From G965215145 sp965215145 (GTDB lineage Bacteria > Bacteroidota > Rhodothermia > Rhodothermales > JANQRZ01): a stretch of DNA of 64,000 bases. Both the position numbers and the translations under genes were made by a program. A model generated the notes under the pieces. That model searched no databases. It was not told the DNA's origin and saw nothing but the letters and a program-made list of their open reading frames with translations. Shown here piece by piece: positions 40,832 to 48,723 of this stretch. Within the stretch, counting starts at the first letter, position 1. Every line of letters begins with the position of its first letter. The DNA lies in NCBI GenBank assembly GCA_965215145.1, contig OZ244038.1, positions 2,914,001 to 2,978,000 on the forward strand. Direction: 5' to 3'.

Positions 40832-42772
40832 TCAGCGCAGCAGCGTCAGCCGCCCGCTCTCGACGCGCCCGCCGCCCTCCAGCCGCCAGAGGTACACCCC
40901 GCTCGGCAGCCCCGATCCGTCGAAGGCCACGGCGTGCGGCCCCGCCTCCAACGCCCCCTCGGCCGGCACGGTGACCTCGCGCCCGAGCGCGTCGTAGACG
41001 GTGAGTCGAACCTCGGCATCAGCGTCGAGCGAGAACGTTAGCGTGGCCGCCCCAAGCGACGGGTTCGGGTAGACGGCGACGCCCGCAGCCGGAGCCGCGC
41101 CGGCAGCCGCCGGGGCACTGAAGCCGCCAGCGACCTCCGGCGACGGCCACATGGCCGTGCCCGTCGCCGTGCCGGCCGGTGCCGTCACCGTGATCACGAA
41201 GGTCTCAGCGTCGAGGGTGGTGCTCGGGAAGGACCCGACGGCGAGGATGTAGTCGTAGTCCCCCGCCGGCGCTCCGGCGGGCACGGCCTGGGTGAAGGTG
41301 CCCGAGGCGGAATCACCGGGGTCGAGCGTGCCGGAGGTGACGACGCCCGAGGCGACGGTGGCGCCGGCCGAGTCCTGGGCCATGTAGAAGAGGTCACCCG
41401 TGACGGCGGCGTCGGTCGAGTTCGCGACGGTGTAGCTGAACGAGACCGAGCCACCCGGCGCGACCGAGAGGGAGCCCGTCGCCGAGGCTGTGAGGCTCAC
41501 GGTATCGCCACCGCCACTGAAGAGGTAGGCTACGTCAGGGCTCTCTCCCCTCACAAAAACGTCCCCACGGCCGTCCCCGTCCGCATCAGGCACTCCGGCG
41601 ACATCGATACCGAACCATCCCTCTTCAACCGGGTCCGGCGGGGCGTATTCCCGGATCACAGAGCCGTCGGTACCGGAGAACAGGTAGGCCCGCCCTGCAT
41701 CTGGGGGCGCCCCATCCTGTTCTTCCTGATAAGCGCCCACGAGGAGGTCGCCGCGCCCGTCGCCATCGGCGTCCGGCACCCCCGCGACAGCGGCCCCGAA
41801 GCGTCCCCTGTCTTCCTGGTTCGGCGACCGGAGGCCGAGGAGGAGGGCACCCGTAGCGCCGCTGTAGAGATATGCCTGCCCCACCTTGAAGACGCCGTCC
41901 AGGGGGGTTTCTCTCGGCGCCCCAACGAGGAGGTCGCCGTGCCCATCACCATCGGCGTCTGGGACCGAGGCCACGGCCTGTCCGAACTCTCCTCGGAGGT
42001 CTGGACTCGGAGAGAGGAGCACGAAGAGAGGTGCACCCGTGGCGCCACTGAAGAGGTAGGCCCGCCCGGCACCAGCGACGCCTCCAGAGGCAGCTCCATG
42101 CGCCCCGATGAGGAGGTCGCCGCGGCCGTCGCCGTCGGCGTCGGGTACCCCCGCGACGGCATCGCCAAACTCATCCAACAGCCTCCCGGTCGGATTGGGC
42201 AGCACGTGGATGAGCTCCCCCGTAGCGCCGCTATAGAGGTAGGCCCGTCCGGCCTCACCCTCCTCCTCCGCCCCCACCAAGACATCACCGCGGCCGTCGC
42301 CGTCGGCGTCGGGTACCCCGGAAATCGCCGCCCCGAACTGCGCAAGGAAACTGCTGCTCGGCTCCGGCGACGCAAGGACGTGTAGGAGGTCCCCCGTAGC
42401 GCCGCTGTGGAGATAGACCTTGCCCTCACCCCCCTGACCCAGCGGGGGGTATATACCGATAGCAAAGTCCCCAAGCCCGTCGCCGTCAGCGTCAGGGACC
42501 CCCGTTACCGAGCGGAATCTAAAATCAACGCTGACAGTGTCCTCGACCGCCAAGAGTAGTTCACCCGTGGCCCCACTGAAGACGCGAACCCTCGTGCCGA
42601 CTCGGACGAGGAGATCGCCGTGCCCGTCACCATTTGCATCGGACACGCCTGCGATGTCACCGGCCGAGTCCAGCGTGTAGAGCAGATCGTCCTGCGCCGC
42701 TATCGGCGCGGCCAAGGCAAAGCAGAGCGCGGCGCACATCGCGGCGCGAAGTAGTACGAAGGAGCGAAGCAT
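40832..42772 (-). CDS. Secreted FG-GAP repeat protein with T9SS-type C-terminal sorting domain (second copy)
   Basis: The protein has 646 residues from MLRSFVLLRAAMCAALCFALAAPIAAQ, a signal peptide; the frame upstream is not coding. About seven FG-GAP units of ~60 residues follow (FGAAISGVPDADGDGRGDVLVGAEEEGEAGRAYLYSGATGEL), with DGDG calcium turns. Then come a CARDB/Ig-like domain (SVSFSYTVANSTDAAVTGDLFYMAQDS) and the C-terminal sorting domain (YPNPSLGAATLTFSLDADAEVRLTVYDALGREVTV … GVYLWRLEGGG). The architecture is the same as the gene at 915-2963, so they are paralogues. The shared upstream block of that gene is not conserved here; a different promoter candidate lies at 42847-42878. Confidence 0.86.
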   Translation of the reverse strand: MLRSFVLLRAAMCAALCFALAAPIAAQDDLLYTLDSAGDIAGVSDANGDGHGDLLVRVGTRVRVFSGATGELLLAVEDTVSVDFRFRSVTGVPDADGDGLGDFAIGIYPPLGQGGEGKVYLHSGATGDLLHVLASPEPSSSFLAQFGAAISGVPDADGDGRGDVLVGAEEEGEAGRAYLYSGATGELIHVLPNPTGRLLDEFGDAVAGVPDADGDGRGDLLIGAHGAASGGVAGAGRAYLFSGATGAPLFVLLSPSPDLRGEFGQAVASVPDADGDGHGDLLVGAPRETPLDGVFKVGQAYLYSGATGALLLGLRSPNQEDRGRFGAAVAGVPDADGDGRGDLLVGAYQEEQDGAPPDAGRAYLFSGTDGSVIREYAPPDPVEEGWFGIDVAGVPDADGDGRGDVFVRGESPDVAYLFSGGGDTVSLTASATGSLSVAPGGSVSFSYTVANSTDAAVTGDLFYMAQDSAGATVASGVVTSGTLDPGDSASGTFTQAVPAGAPAGDYDYILAVGSFPSTTLDAETFVITVTAPAGTATGTAMWPSPEVAGGFSAPAAAGAAPAAGVAVYPNPSLGAATLTFSLDADAEVRLTVYDALGREVTVPAEGALEAGPHAVAFDGSGLPSGVYLWRLEGGGRVESGRLTLLR

Positions 42773-42846
42773 GATGGATCTCCGAGGTTGGTGAGAGGAA
42801 CGGAGCCGGCTCGCAGCAGGCGCGGTTACTGCAACGGTGATTGCCT

Positions 42847-42878
42847 CTAACATTAAGGAGTCGCCGCCGCAATTCCAA
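42847..42878 (-). promoter_or_regulatory. Promoter candidate for the second FG-GAP gene
   Basis: On the minus strand TTG (42878-42876), a 20-nt spacer, and TAATGTTAG (42855-42847), giving a leader of about 70 nt. It is in an A/T-rich patch. Confidence 0.5.
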
Positions 42879-42927
42879 CCGCGTATGGATTAACCCGCCG
42901 TAGCCTTCGGCCCCCTAAGCCCCTCAC

Positions 42928-44148
42928 TCAGATGCCCGAAGCGATCAGCAGCTCGATGTCCCGGTGCGGGAGCCCGAACAGCGCGGCCAGGCTCTTCTTC
43001 GTGAGGTGCCGGCGGTAGACGTACGTCCCCGCGCGCAGGCTCGTGTTCCGCCACAGCGCGTCGTTGATCGAGCCGGACTCCCCGAGGTCGAGGAGGTAGG
43101 GGACGAGGACGTTGGTCAGCGCGTGCGTCGCCGTGCGGGCAGCGTTCGACGGCATGTTCGGGACGCCGTGGTGGATCACGCCCTCCTCGACGTAGGTCGG
43201 CTCCGAGAACGTCGTCGGCCGGCTCGTCTCGATGCAGCCGCCCTGGTCCGTCACGAGGTCCACGACGACGGCGCCCGGCCGCATGGCCGCGACCATCTCG
43301 CGGGTGACCAGCATCGGCGAGCGCTCGCCGCCGGCCATCATCGCGCCGATCACGACGTGGGCGCGGCTGATGGCCTGGCGGACGTACTCCTCGTTCGCCA
43401 TCGCCGTGGTGACGCGGCGGTCGAGGTAGTGCTCGATGGCGCGGAGCGCGGCGAGGTCGTTGTCGAGGACGATGACGTGGGCGCCGTAGCCGAGCGCCGT
43501 CCGCGCCGCCCACTCCCCGATGACGCCGGCCCCGAGGATGACGACGGTGGCCGGGGGCACGCCGGAGATCCCGCCGAGCATCACGCCCCGCCCGCCGGCC
43601 GAGCTCTCCAGCAGCCGGGCCGCGACCTGGATCGCCATCGAGCCGGAGATCTCGTGCATCATCCGGACGATGGGGAAGGTCCCGTCGGACTCGGCGATGA
43701 ACTCGAACCCGATCCCCGTGACGCGCAGCTCCATCAGCCGCTGGAGGAACGCCGCCGTGGTGCCGCCGAGGTGGAGGGCGGAGATCAGGATCTGCTTCTC
43801 CTGCATCAGCGCGAGCTCGGCGTCAGTCGGGGGGAACACCTTCGCGATGAGTTCGCTGCGGCCGTAGACCTCGCCCGTGCTGTCGACCACCTCGACGCCG
43901 TAGTCCGCGTACTCGGCGTCGGCGAAGTGGGCCTCGACGCCGGCCCCGCGCTCGACGACGACCTCGTGGCCGTGGGCGACGAGGATGCCGGCGCCGTAGG
44001 GCGCCAGCGCCACGCGCCGCTCCTCGCTCGAGACCTCCTTCGGGACGCCGATGCGGAGCGTCCGCTCCTGCTCCTTGAGGAGGACGGGGCGCTCCAGCGG
44101 CAGCAGCGCGCTCTCCGTCCCGAAACCCTGGATCGAGGGGAGCTCCAT
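42928..44148 (-). CDS. ald: Alanine dehydrogenase
   Basis: The protein has 406 residues. An N-terminal extension of ~30 residues precedes RIGVPKEVSSEERRVALAPYG, the catalytic-domain start. The NAD-binding Rossmann motif is VVILGAGVIGEWAARTALGYGAHVIVLDND. The C-terminal VDLVTDQGGCIETSRPTTFSEPTY … VPNMPSNAARTATHALTNVLVPYL is conserved in the Ald/PntA group. It catalyses reversible deamination of L-alanine to pyruvate and ammonia. With alanine racemase nearby and glutamate dehydrogenase at 45345 it suggests alanine/glutamate nitrogen cycling. Its 3' end faces the second FG-GAP gene. Confidence 0.93.
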   Translation of the reverse strand: MELPSIQGFGTESALLPLERPVLLKEQERTLRIGVPKEVSSEERRVALAPYGAGILVAHGHEVVVERGAGVEAHFADAEYADYGVEVVDSTGEVYGRSELIAKVFPPTDAELALMQEKQILISALHLGGTTAAFLQRLMELRVTGIGFEFIAESDGTFPIVRMMHEISGSMAIQVAARLLESSAGGRGVMLGGISGVPPATVVILGAGVIGEWAARTALGYGAHVIVLDNDLAALRAIEHYLDRRVTTAMANEEYVRQAISRAHVVIGAMMAGGERSPMLVTREMVAAMRPGAVVVDLVTDQGGCIETSRPTTFSEPTYVEEGVIHHGVPNMPSNAARTATHALTNVLVPYLLDLGESGSINDALWRNTSLRAGTYVYRRHLTKKSLAALFGLPHRDIELLIASGI

Positions 44149-44210
44149 GGGGTGGCGGTGGGCGGGGGTGGGGCGAAAAGGTACGACGCGGCGGGGGCAT
44201 CTCCCGTGCC

Positions 44211-44939
44211 CTACCCGAGCCAGCGGTGCAGCAGCACGCCCGCCGCCACGGCCACGTTGAGCGACTCCACGCCCGGCCCCTCCCCCGCCCCTTCCCCGCG
44301 CCCGATGCGGACCCGCCCGTCGAGCCGACCGCGGACTTCAGGCGAGAGCCCGTGGGCCTCGCTGCCGAGGACGAGGACGGCCGCGCGCGGCGGCTGCCAC
44401 CGGCGCACCGGCTCGCCGTCGAGGTCGGCGCCGAGGAGGGGGAGGCCGCGGGCGCGGAGGGCGTCGAGGGTGGCCGGGAGGTCGGCGGTCGCGGCGAGGG
44501 CCACGTCCCAGAGCCCGCCCATCGCCGCGCGGACGGCCTTTGGGCCGAGGGGGTCGGCGGTGCCGGGGCCGGCGAGGACGGACGCCGCCCCGAACCACGC
44601 CGCCGTGCGGACGACGGCGCCGACGTTGCCGGGGTCCTGCACCCCGTCGAGCGCGACGACGGGCGCCGCGAGCCCCTCGGGGTCGGCCCGTCGCGCTTCG
44701 GCGACGGCGAGGACGCCCTGCGCCGCCTCGGTGTCCGCCACCCGCGCGAGATCGTCCGCGCCGACGAGGTAGAGGGTCGCGCCGGTCTGGTCGAGCAGAG
44801 CCGACACCCGCGGGGTGTGCCGCGCCTCCTCCGTCACGAGGATCTCCACCAGCGGCGCCCCCGCCGCGACGGCGCTCTCGACCGATCGGACGCCCTCGAC
44901 GAGGAACTGCCCGGTCCGGTCGCGGTGGCGCTTGCGCAC
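44211..44939 (-). CDS. TrmH/SpoU-family RNA 2'-O-methyltransferase
   Basis: The protein has 242 residues from a GTG at 44939. The SPOUT knot motifs are present: motif 1 LDGVQDPGNVGAVVRTAAWFG, motif 2 VLVLGSEAHGLS and motif 3 VESLNVAVAAGVLLH. The N-terminal substrate-binding domain has RTGQFLVEGVRSVESAV. The twelve in-frame codons before the GTG (44940-44975) encode ITRRRLAEVGRLV, which looks like genuine family N-terminus. The real start is therefore probably upstream, but no ATG/GTG/TTG is found before an in-frame TAA at 45119; that interval is mostly a 9-bp tandem repeat. The substrate may be 23S rRNA or tRNA and is not decidable here. Confidence 0.88.
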   Translation of the reverse strand: MRKRHRDRTGQFLVEGVRSVESAVAAGAPLVEILVTEEARHTPRVSALLDQTGATLYLVGADDLARVADTEAAQGVLAVAEARRADPEGLAAPVVALDGVQDPGNVGAVVRTAAWFGAASVLAGPGTADPLGPKAVRAAMGGLWDVALAATADLPATLDALRARGLPLLGADLDGEPVRRWQPPRAAVLVLGSEAHGLSPEVRGRLDGRVRIGRGEGAGEGPGVESLNVAVAAGVLLHRWLG

Positions 44940-44996
44940 GAGCCGGCCGACCTCGGCGAGCCGGCGGCGGGTGATGGGGGCGGGGATGGCGATGGG

Positions 44997-45117
44997 AGGG
45001 GACGGAGGGGACGGAGGGGACGGAGGGGACGGAGGGGACGGAGGGGACGGAGGGGACGGAGGGGACGGAGGGGACGGAGGGGACGGAGGGGACGGAGGGG
45101 ACGGAGGGGACGGAGTT
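44997..45117. repeat. Minisatellite of 9-bp unit GACGGAGGG (about 13 copies)
   Basis: The unit is repeated almost perfectly with no interruption. It lies immediately upstream of the TrmH-like coding sequence. One strand is G-rich and runs of GGGG every 9 nt could fold as a quadruplex. Because the unit is a multiple of three, copy-number change keeps the frame. The 370-nt gap between the methyltransferase and glutamate dehydrogenase genes holds this array and, near 45321, a promoter-like word. Confidence 0.9.
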
Positions 45118-45320
45118 TACTCACCACCCCCAGCTCACCACCCGCAGCCCGAAGGCACGGGATGTGCTGCGGCTGCCCGCCCGCGTGGACAACCGGCCTC
45201 CGCAGGGCTCGCCGGCTCCCCGATGACCTCCGCCCAGGACGAAGAGCGCATGCCGATTGGAAGCGCTTCCAACTCCTCCCCGCCTTCACGCCTCGCCCCG
45301 TAGCCCCCCCCACAGCCGCG

Positions 45321-45328
45321 GTATATTT
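45321..45328 (+). promoter_or_regulatory. Candidate -7 element for glutamate dehydrogenase
   Basis: TATATTTC closely matches TAnnTTTG. No convincing -33 partner is visible. It lies 17 nt before the ATG at 45345, so that start would be nearly leaderless, whereas ATG 45495 would have a leader of about 160 nt. Confidence 0.35.
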
Positions 45329-45344
45329 CGCCGCACGCCTGACC

Positions 45345-46802
45345 ATGCCCGACCACGGCCGCCCCGGCTCGTCCCCCCAGCCTGACCCGCCCTCTCCCGC
45401 CTCGAACGGCAGCGCCCCCAACGGAGACGGCTCGACCGGCACCGCGCCCGCGTCCCGCCCCGTGGTCTCCCCCCCTCCCTGCACAGCCCCCCCCATGCCC
45501 TTCCAGCGCGACGTCTACCGCCGGGCCGTCTACCAGGAGCCTGCCCCGATCTCGCACGGCGACAACCCGTTCCAGGAGATGATGGAGCGGTTCGCCCACG
45601 CCGCCGAGCTGCTCGAGCTCGACGCGGGGCTCTTCCAGTACCTCTCCTCCCCCACTCGCGTCCACATCACCAGCGTGCCCGTGGCGATGGACAACGGGGA
45701 GCTGCGGGTGTTCGAGGGCTACCGGGTCGTGCACAACGAGGCGCTCGGGCCGTCGAAGGGCGGCATCCGCTTCGCGCCGGACGTCCACCTCGACGAGGTC
45801 AAGGCGCTCGCGGCGTGGATGACGTGGAAGTGCGCCGTCGTCGGCGTCCCGTTCGGCGGGGGGAAGGGCGGCATCCGCTGCAACCCCTCGGAGATGAGCC
45901 CCGGCGAGCTCGAACGGCTCAGCCGCCGCTACACGGCCAACCTCCTCGACGTGTTCGGGCCGGACAAGGACATCCCCGCGCCGGACATGAACACGAACGA
46001 GCAGATCATGGCGTGGGTGCTCGACACGTACTCCATGCACGTCCGCCACACGGCCACCGCCGTCGTGACGGGCAAGCCGCTGCTGCTCGGCGGCTCGCAG
46101 GGCCGGCGCGAGGCGACGGGACGCGGCGTGATGACGGTGACGCTCGCGGCGATGGAGCGGCTCGGCCTCCGCCCGAGCCAGTGCACCGTCGCGGTGCAGG
46201 GGTTCGGGAACGTCGGGAGCGTGGCCGCCCAGCTCCTCCGCCAGCAGGGCTGCCGCATCGTCGCCATCTCGGACGTCTCCGGCGGCTACTACAACGCCGA
46301 CGGCATCGACGTCGACGCCGCCATCGAGTACGCCGAGAGCCACGGCCGCTCGCTCGCCGGGTTCGACGGCGCCGAGCCGCTCTCGAACGAGGACCTCCTC
46401 ACGCTCGACGTAGACGTGCTCGCCCCCTGCGCCAAGGAGAACCAGATCACGAAGGAGAACGCCGACCAGATCCGCGCCAAGATCGTCGCCGAGGGCGCCA
46501 ACGGCCCGACGACGACGCTCGCCGACGAGATCCTCGACGAGAAGGGCGTCCTCGTGATCCCGGACATCCTCGCCAACGCCGGCGGCGTCACGGTCTCGTA
46601 CTTCGAGTGGGTCCAGAACCGCCACGGCTACTTCTGGAGCATCGAGCGCGTCAACCGCCGCCTCGACCGGATGATGCGCGACGCCTTCGACCGGGTCTAC
46701 GACGCGAAGGAGAAGTACGACGTCCCGATGCGGATCGCGGCCTACATCATCGCCATCGAGAAGGTCGCCGGCGCCGTCCGCATGCGGGGGATTTACGCCT
46801 GA
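45345..46802 (+). CDS. gdhA: Glutamate dehydrogenase (Glu/Leu/Phe/Val dehydrogenase family)
   Basis: The protein has 485 residues from ATG 45345, or 435 from MPFQRDVYRRAVYQ at 45495, where family similarity begins; the first 50 residues are a Pro/Ser/Asn/Gly-rich linker. The catalytic region EALGPSKGGIRFAPDVHLDEVKALAAWMTWKCAVVGVPFGGGKGGI includes the substrate lysines. The NAD(P)-binding motif is VAVQGFGNVGSVAAQLL. APCAKENQITKENADQI and ANAGGVTVSYFEWVQN are standard. It interconverts glutamate with 2-oxoglutarate and ammonia. It is followed by an Ig-like lipoprotein gene with only a heptad repeat between. Confidence 0.93.
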   Translation: MPDHGRPGSSPQPDPPSPASNGSAPNGDGSTGTAPASRPVVSPPPCTAPPMPFQRDVYRRAVYQEPAPISHGDNPFQEMMERFAHAAELLELDAGLFQYLSSPTRVHITSVPVAMDNGELRVFEGYRVVHNEALGPSKGGIRFAPDVHLDEVKALAAWMTWKCAVVGVPFGGGKGGIRCNPSEMSPGELERLSRRYTANLLDVFGPDKDIPAPDMNTNEQIMAWVLDTYSMHVRHTATAVVTGKPLLLGGSQGRREATGRGVMTVTLAAMERLGLRPSQCTVAVQGFGNVGSVAAQLLRQQGCRIVAISDVSGGYYNADGIDVDAAIEYAESHGRSLAGFDGAEPLSNEDLLTLDVDVLAPCAKENQITKENADQIRAKIVAEGANGPTTTLADEILDEKGVLVIPDILANAGGVTVSYFEWVQNRHGYFWSIERVNRRLDRMMRDAFDRVYDAKEKYDVPMRIAAYIIAIEKVAGAVRMRGIYA

Positions 46803-46899
46803 CGGCGGGGATATGGGAGATGGGGAATAGGGGATGGGGGCCACGGTTTAGGCAGCGTCATCCCGCTCACCATCTCCCCTATCCCATCCCCTATCTCCT
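46803..46899. repeat. Heptad-period inverted repeat between gdhA and the Ig-like lipoprotein gene
   Basis: TGGGAGA / TGGGGAA / TAGGGGA units, in phase with the gdhA TGA stop, are mirrored by CCATCTC / CCCTATC / CCATCCC units after a ~30-nt loop. The ATG at 46820 and the first part of the next signal peptide are inside the repeat. Confidence 0.7.
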
Positions 46900-48532
46900 C
46901 GCAGCGCTCTGCGCCGCGTGCGCCACGCCCGTCGCGCCGAGCGGGGGGCCGGCGGACCAGACGCCGCCGCGCCTCCTCGAATCCGCCCCCGCCGCCGACG
47001 CCGTCCGCGTCCGCACCGACCGCCTCGTCCTCACGTTCTCCGAGGCCGTGGACGAGCGCGCGCTGCGCCAGGCGCTCGCGCTGGCGCCGGACTTCGAGCG
47101 CCCGCCGGAGGTCACCACGCGAGGCCGCACCGCCGAGGTCGTCTTCCCCGACTCCCTCCGCCCGAACACCACCTACGTCGTGACGCTGGGCACCGAGCTG
47201 AAGGACCTCCGCGGCGTCGCCCTCCGCGAGCCGATCACGCTCGCCTTCGCCACCGGCGACCGGCTCGACCGCGGGCGCATCGCCGGCACCGTCCGCGACC
47301 CGGCCACCGGTGAGGGCGTCGGGGGGACGGGCGTCTTCGCCTACGCCCTCGCCGACTCGGTGGCGGCGCTGCCGGACTCGCTCCGCGCCGCCGCGCTGCC
47401 GGACCCGCGCGAGGCCGCGCCGGACTACCGGACGCAGACGGGCGAGGACGGCGCCTTCCGACTCGACTACCTCCGCGACGCGGACTTCTTCGTCGTCGCC
47501 GTTGAGGACCGGGACCGGAGCCGCCGCGCCGACCCCGGCGAGGCGTTCGCGGCCCCGCCCCGCCCCGCCGTCCGTGCGGCCGATGCCGACTCGGCCGGAG
47601 TACCCGAGCTCGCGCTGTTCCGGACCCGGCTCGACACGATCCCGCCGGAGCCGCTCCGCGTCCGCCCCCGCAGCCGGAGCCGCTTCGCCGTCCGCTTCAC
47701 GGAGCCCGTCCGGCTCGACACGCTCGACGCCGCGGTGTTCGCCGTCGAGGACTCGGTGAGCGGGCGGGCTGTCCCCGTCGAGGCCGTCTACGCCGACGCC
47801 GACCCGCAGCAGCTCGTCCTCCGCACCGCGCCGATGGCCGAGGCCGTCCACCGCCTCACCGTCGTCCGCCCCGACGCCGTGCGGGATTCGAGCGGGAACG
47901 TGTTGAGGGCGCAGCCGCTCTCGTTCACCCCGCCAGCCGAGGCCGACACCGTCCGCCTCCGGTTCCTCGGCTTCGAGCCCGTGCGGGGGGACTCGGCGGT
48001 GACGCTCCGGCCGGGCGAGCGCGCCGCCGTCCGCTTCTCCGAGCCGCCCGACCCTGCTCGCCTCGCCGTCCAGGATGAAACCGGCGCTGCGCTCCCCTTC
48101 ACCACGACGACGGAGGACGGGACGCGGCTGCGGATCGTGCCAGAGGCCGAAGGCCCATTCCGCCTCCTCGTCCGCGAGCCGGACTCGACGTTCGCCCGCC
48201 GCTACCAGCCCTTCCCCGCCGACTCGCTCGGGGGGATCACGGGCGTGGCGCTCGCCGACTCGGTCGCCGATGGCTCCGTGCTCGTCGAGGCCGTCCCCAT
48301 CGGTGGCAACCCGGTCACGGTCGAGGCCGCTGCTGACGGGACGTTCGTGCTCCCGAGGCTTCCGGGCGGGGCCGTCCGCCTCCGCGCCTTCGTGGACCGC
48401 GACGGCGACGGGCGGTGGGACGGCGGCCGGCTCGCCCCGTACCGTCCGCCCGAGCCGTTGCTCCTCGTGCCCGAGCCCACGCGGGTCCGCCCCCGCTGGG
48501 AGACTGAGGTTGACACGCTGCGAGTCGAGTAG
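46820..48532 (+). CDS. Ig-like (SbsA/Big_5) domain lipoprotein
   Basis: The gene encodes 570 residues from ATG 46820. The signal (PYPIPYLLAALCAAC) ends in a lipobox-like LCAAC, followed by ATPVAPSGGPADQTPPRLLESAPA, typical of Bacteroidota Ig-like-domain surface lipoproteins. The first domain is SbsA-type Ig (VRTDRLVLTFSEAVDERALRQALALAPDFERPPEVTTRGRTAEVVFPDSLRPNTTYVVTLG). A carboxypeptidase-regulatory-like beta domain (RGRIAGTVRDPATGEGVGGTGVFAYAL) and a second Ig-like unit (FAVRFTEPVRLDTLDAAVF) follow, then a final SdrD-like strand set with DRDGDGRWDGG. It is probably an anchored surface or periplasmic structural protein. The n-region is encoded by repeat DNA. Confidence 0.82.
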   Translation: MGNRGWGPRFRQRHPAHHLPYPIPYLLAALCAACATPVAPSGGPADQTPPRLLESAPAADAVRVRTDRLVLTFSEAVDERALRQALALAPDFERPPEVTTRGRTAEVVFPDSLRPNTTYVVTLGTELKDLRGVALREPITLAFATGDRLDRGRIAGTVRDPATGEGVGGTGVFAYALADSVAALPDSLRAAALPDPREAAPDYRTQTGEDGAFRLDYLRDADFFVVAVEDRDRSRRADPGEAFAAPPRPAVRAADADSAGVPELALFRTRLDTIPPEPLRVRPRSRSRFAVRFTEPVRLDTLDAAVFAVEDSVSGRAVPVEAVYADADPQQLVLRTAPMAEAVHRLTVVRPDAVRDSSGNVLRAQPLSFTPPAEADTVRLRFLGFEPVRGDSAVTLRPGERAAVRFSEPPDPARLAVQDETGAALPFTTTTEDGTRLRIVPEAEGPFRLLVREPDSTFARRYQPFPADSLGGITGVALADSVADGSVLVEAVPIGGNPVTVEAAADGTFVLPRLPGGAVRLRAFVDRDGDGRWDGGRLAPYRPPEPLLLVPEPTRVRPRWETEVDTLRVE

Positions 48533-48552
48533 AGGACGGAAGGCGACACGCC

Positions 48553-48652
48553 GTAGGGGCGAGGCGTGCCTCGCCCGGCGACGGTCGCGGTAGCACGCCA
48601 TCGAGCCTCGCCAACCCCAGACGCCGCAGGGCACGATGCATTGCGCCCCTAC
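48553..48652. repeat. Pair of GTAGGGGC-type palindromes in inverted arrangement
   Basis: Left unit GTAGGGGCGAGG…CCTCGCCC (48553-48576, core GCGTGC) and right unit ending TTGCGCCCCTAC (48629-48652, core GATGCATT) face each other across ~50 nt. The two cores differ, so the units are not simple copies. It fills most of the gap before the NAD(P)HX repair gene. Confidence 0.65.
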
Positions 48653-48723
48653 GGGTGCCCGTCGAGGCAGTATCGGTAGATTCTCCGGCTCCTCCCTCCT
48701 CTCCCTCCCTCTCTCCTCTCCCC

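Noticed and set aside
44997..45117. CRISPR-like array
   Set aside because: The unit is 9 bp with no spacers, so it is a minisatellite. No other locus in the window has the repeat-spacer layout.
44226..45344. Upstream extension of glutamate dehydrogenase through the 9-bp array
   Set aside because: It would encode Arg/Gly repeats antisense to the TrmH-like gene; the promoter-like TATATTTC at 45321 lies after it.
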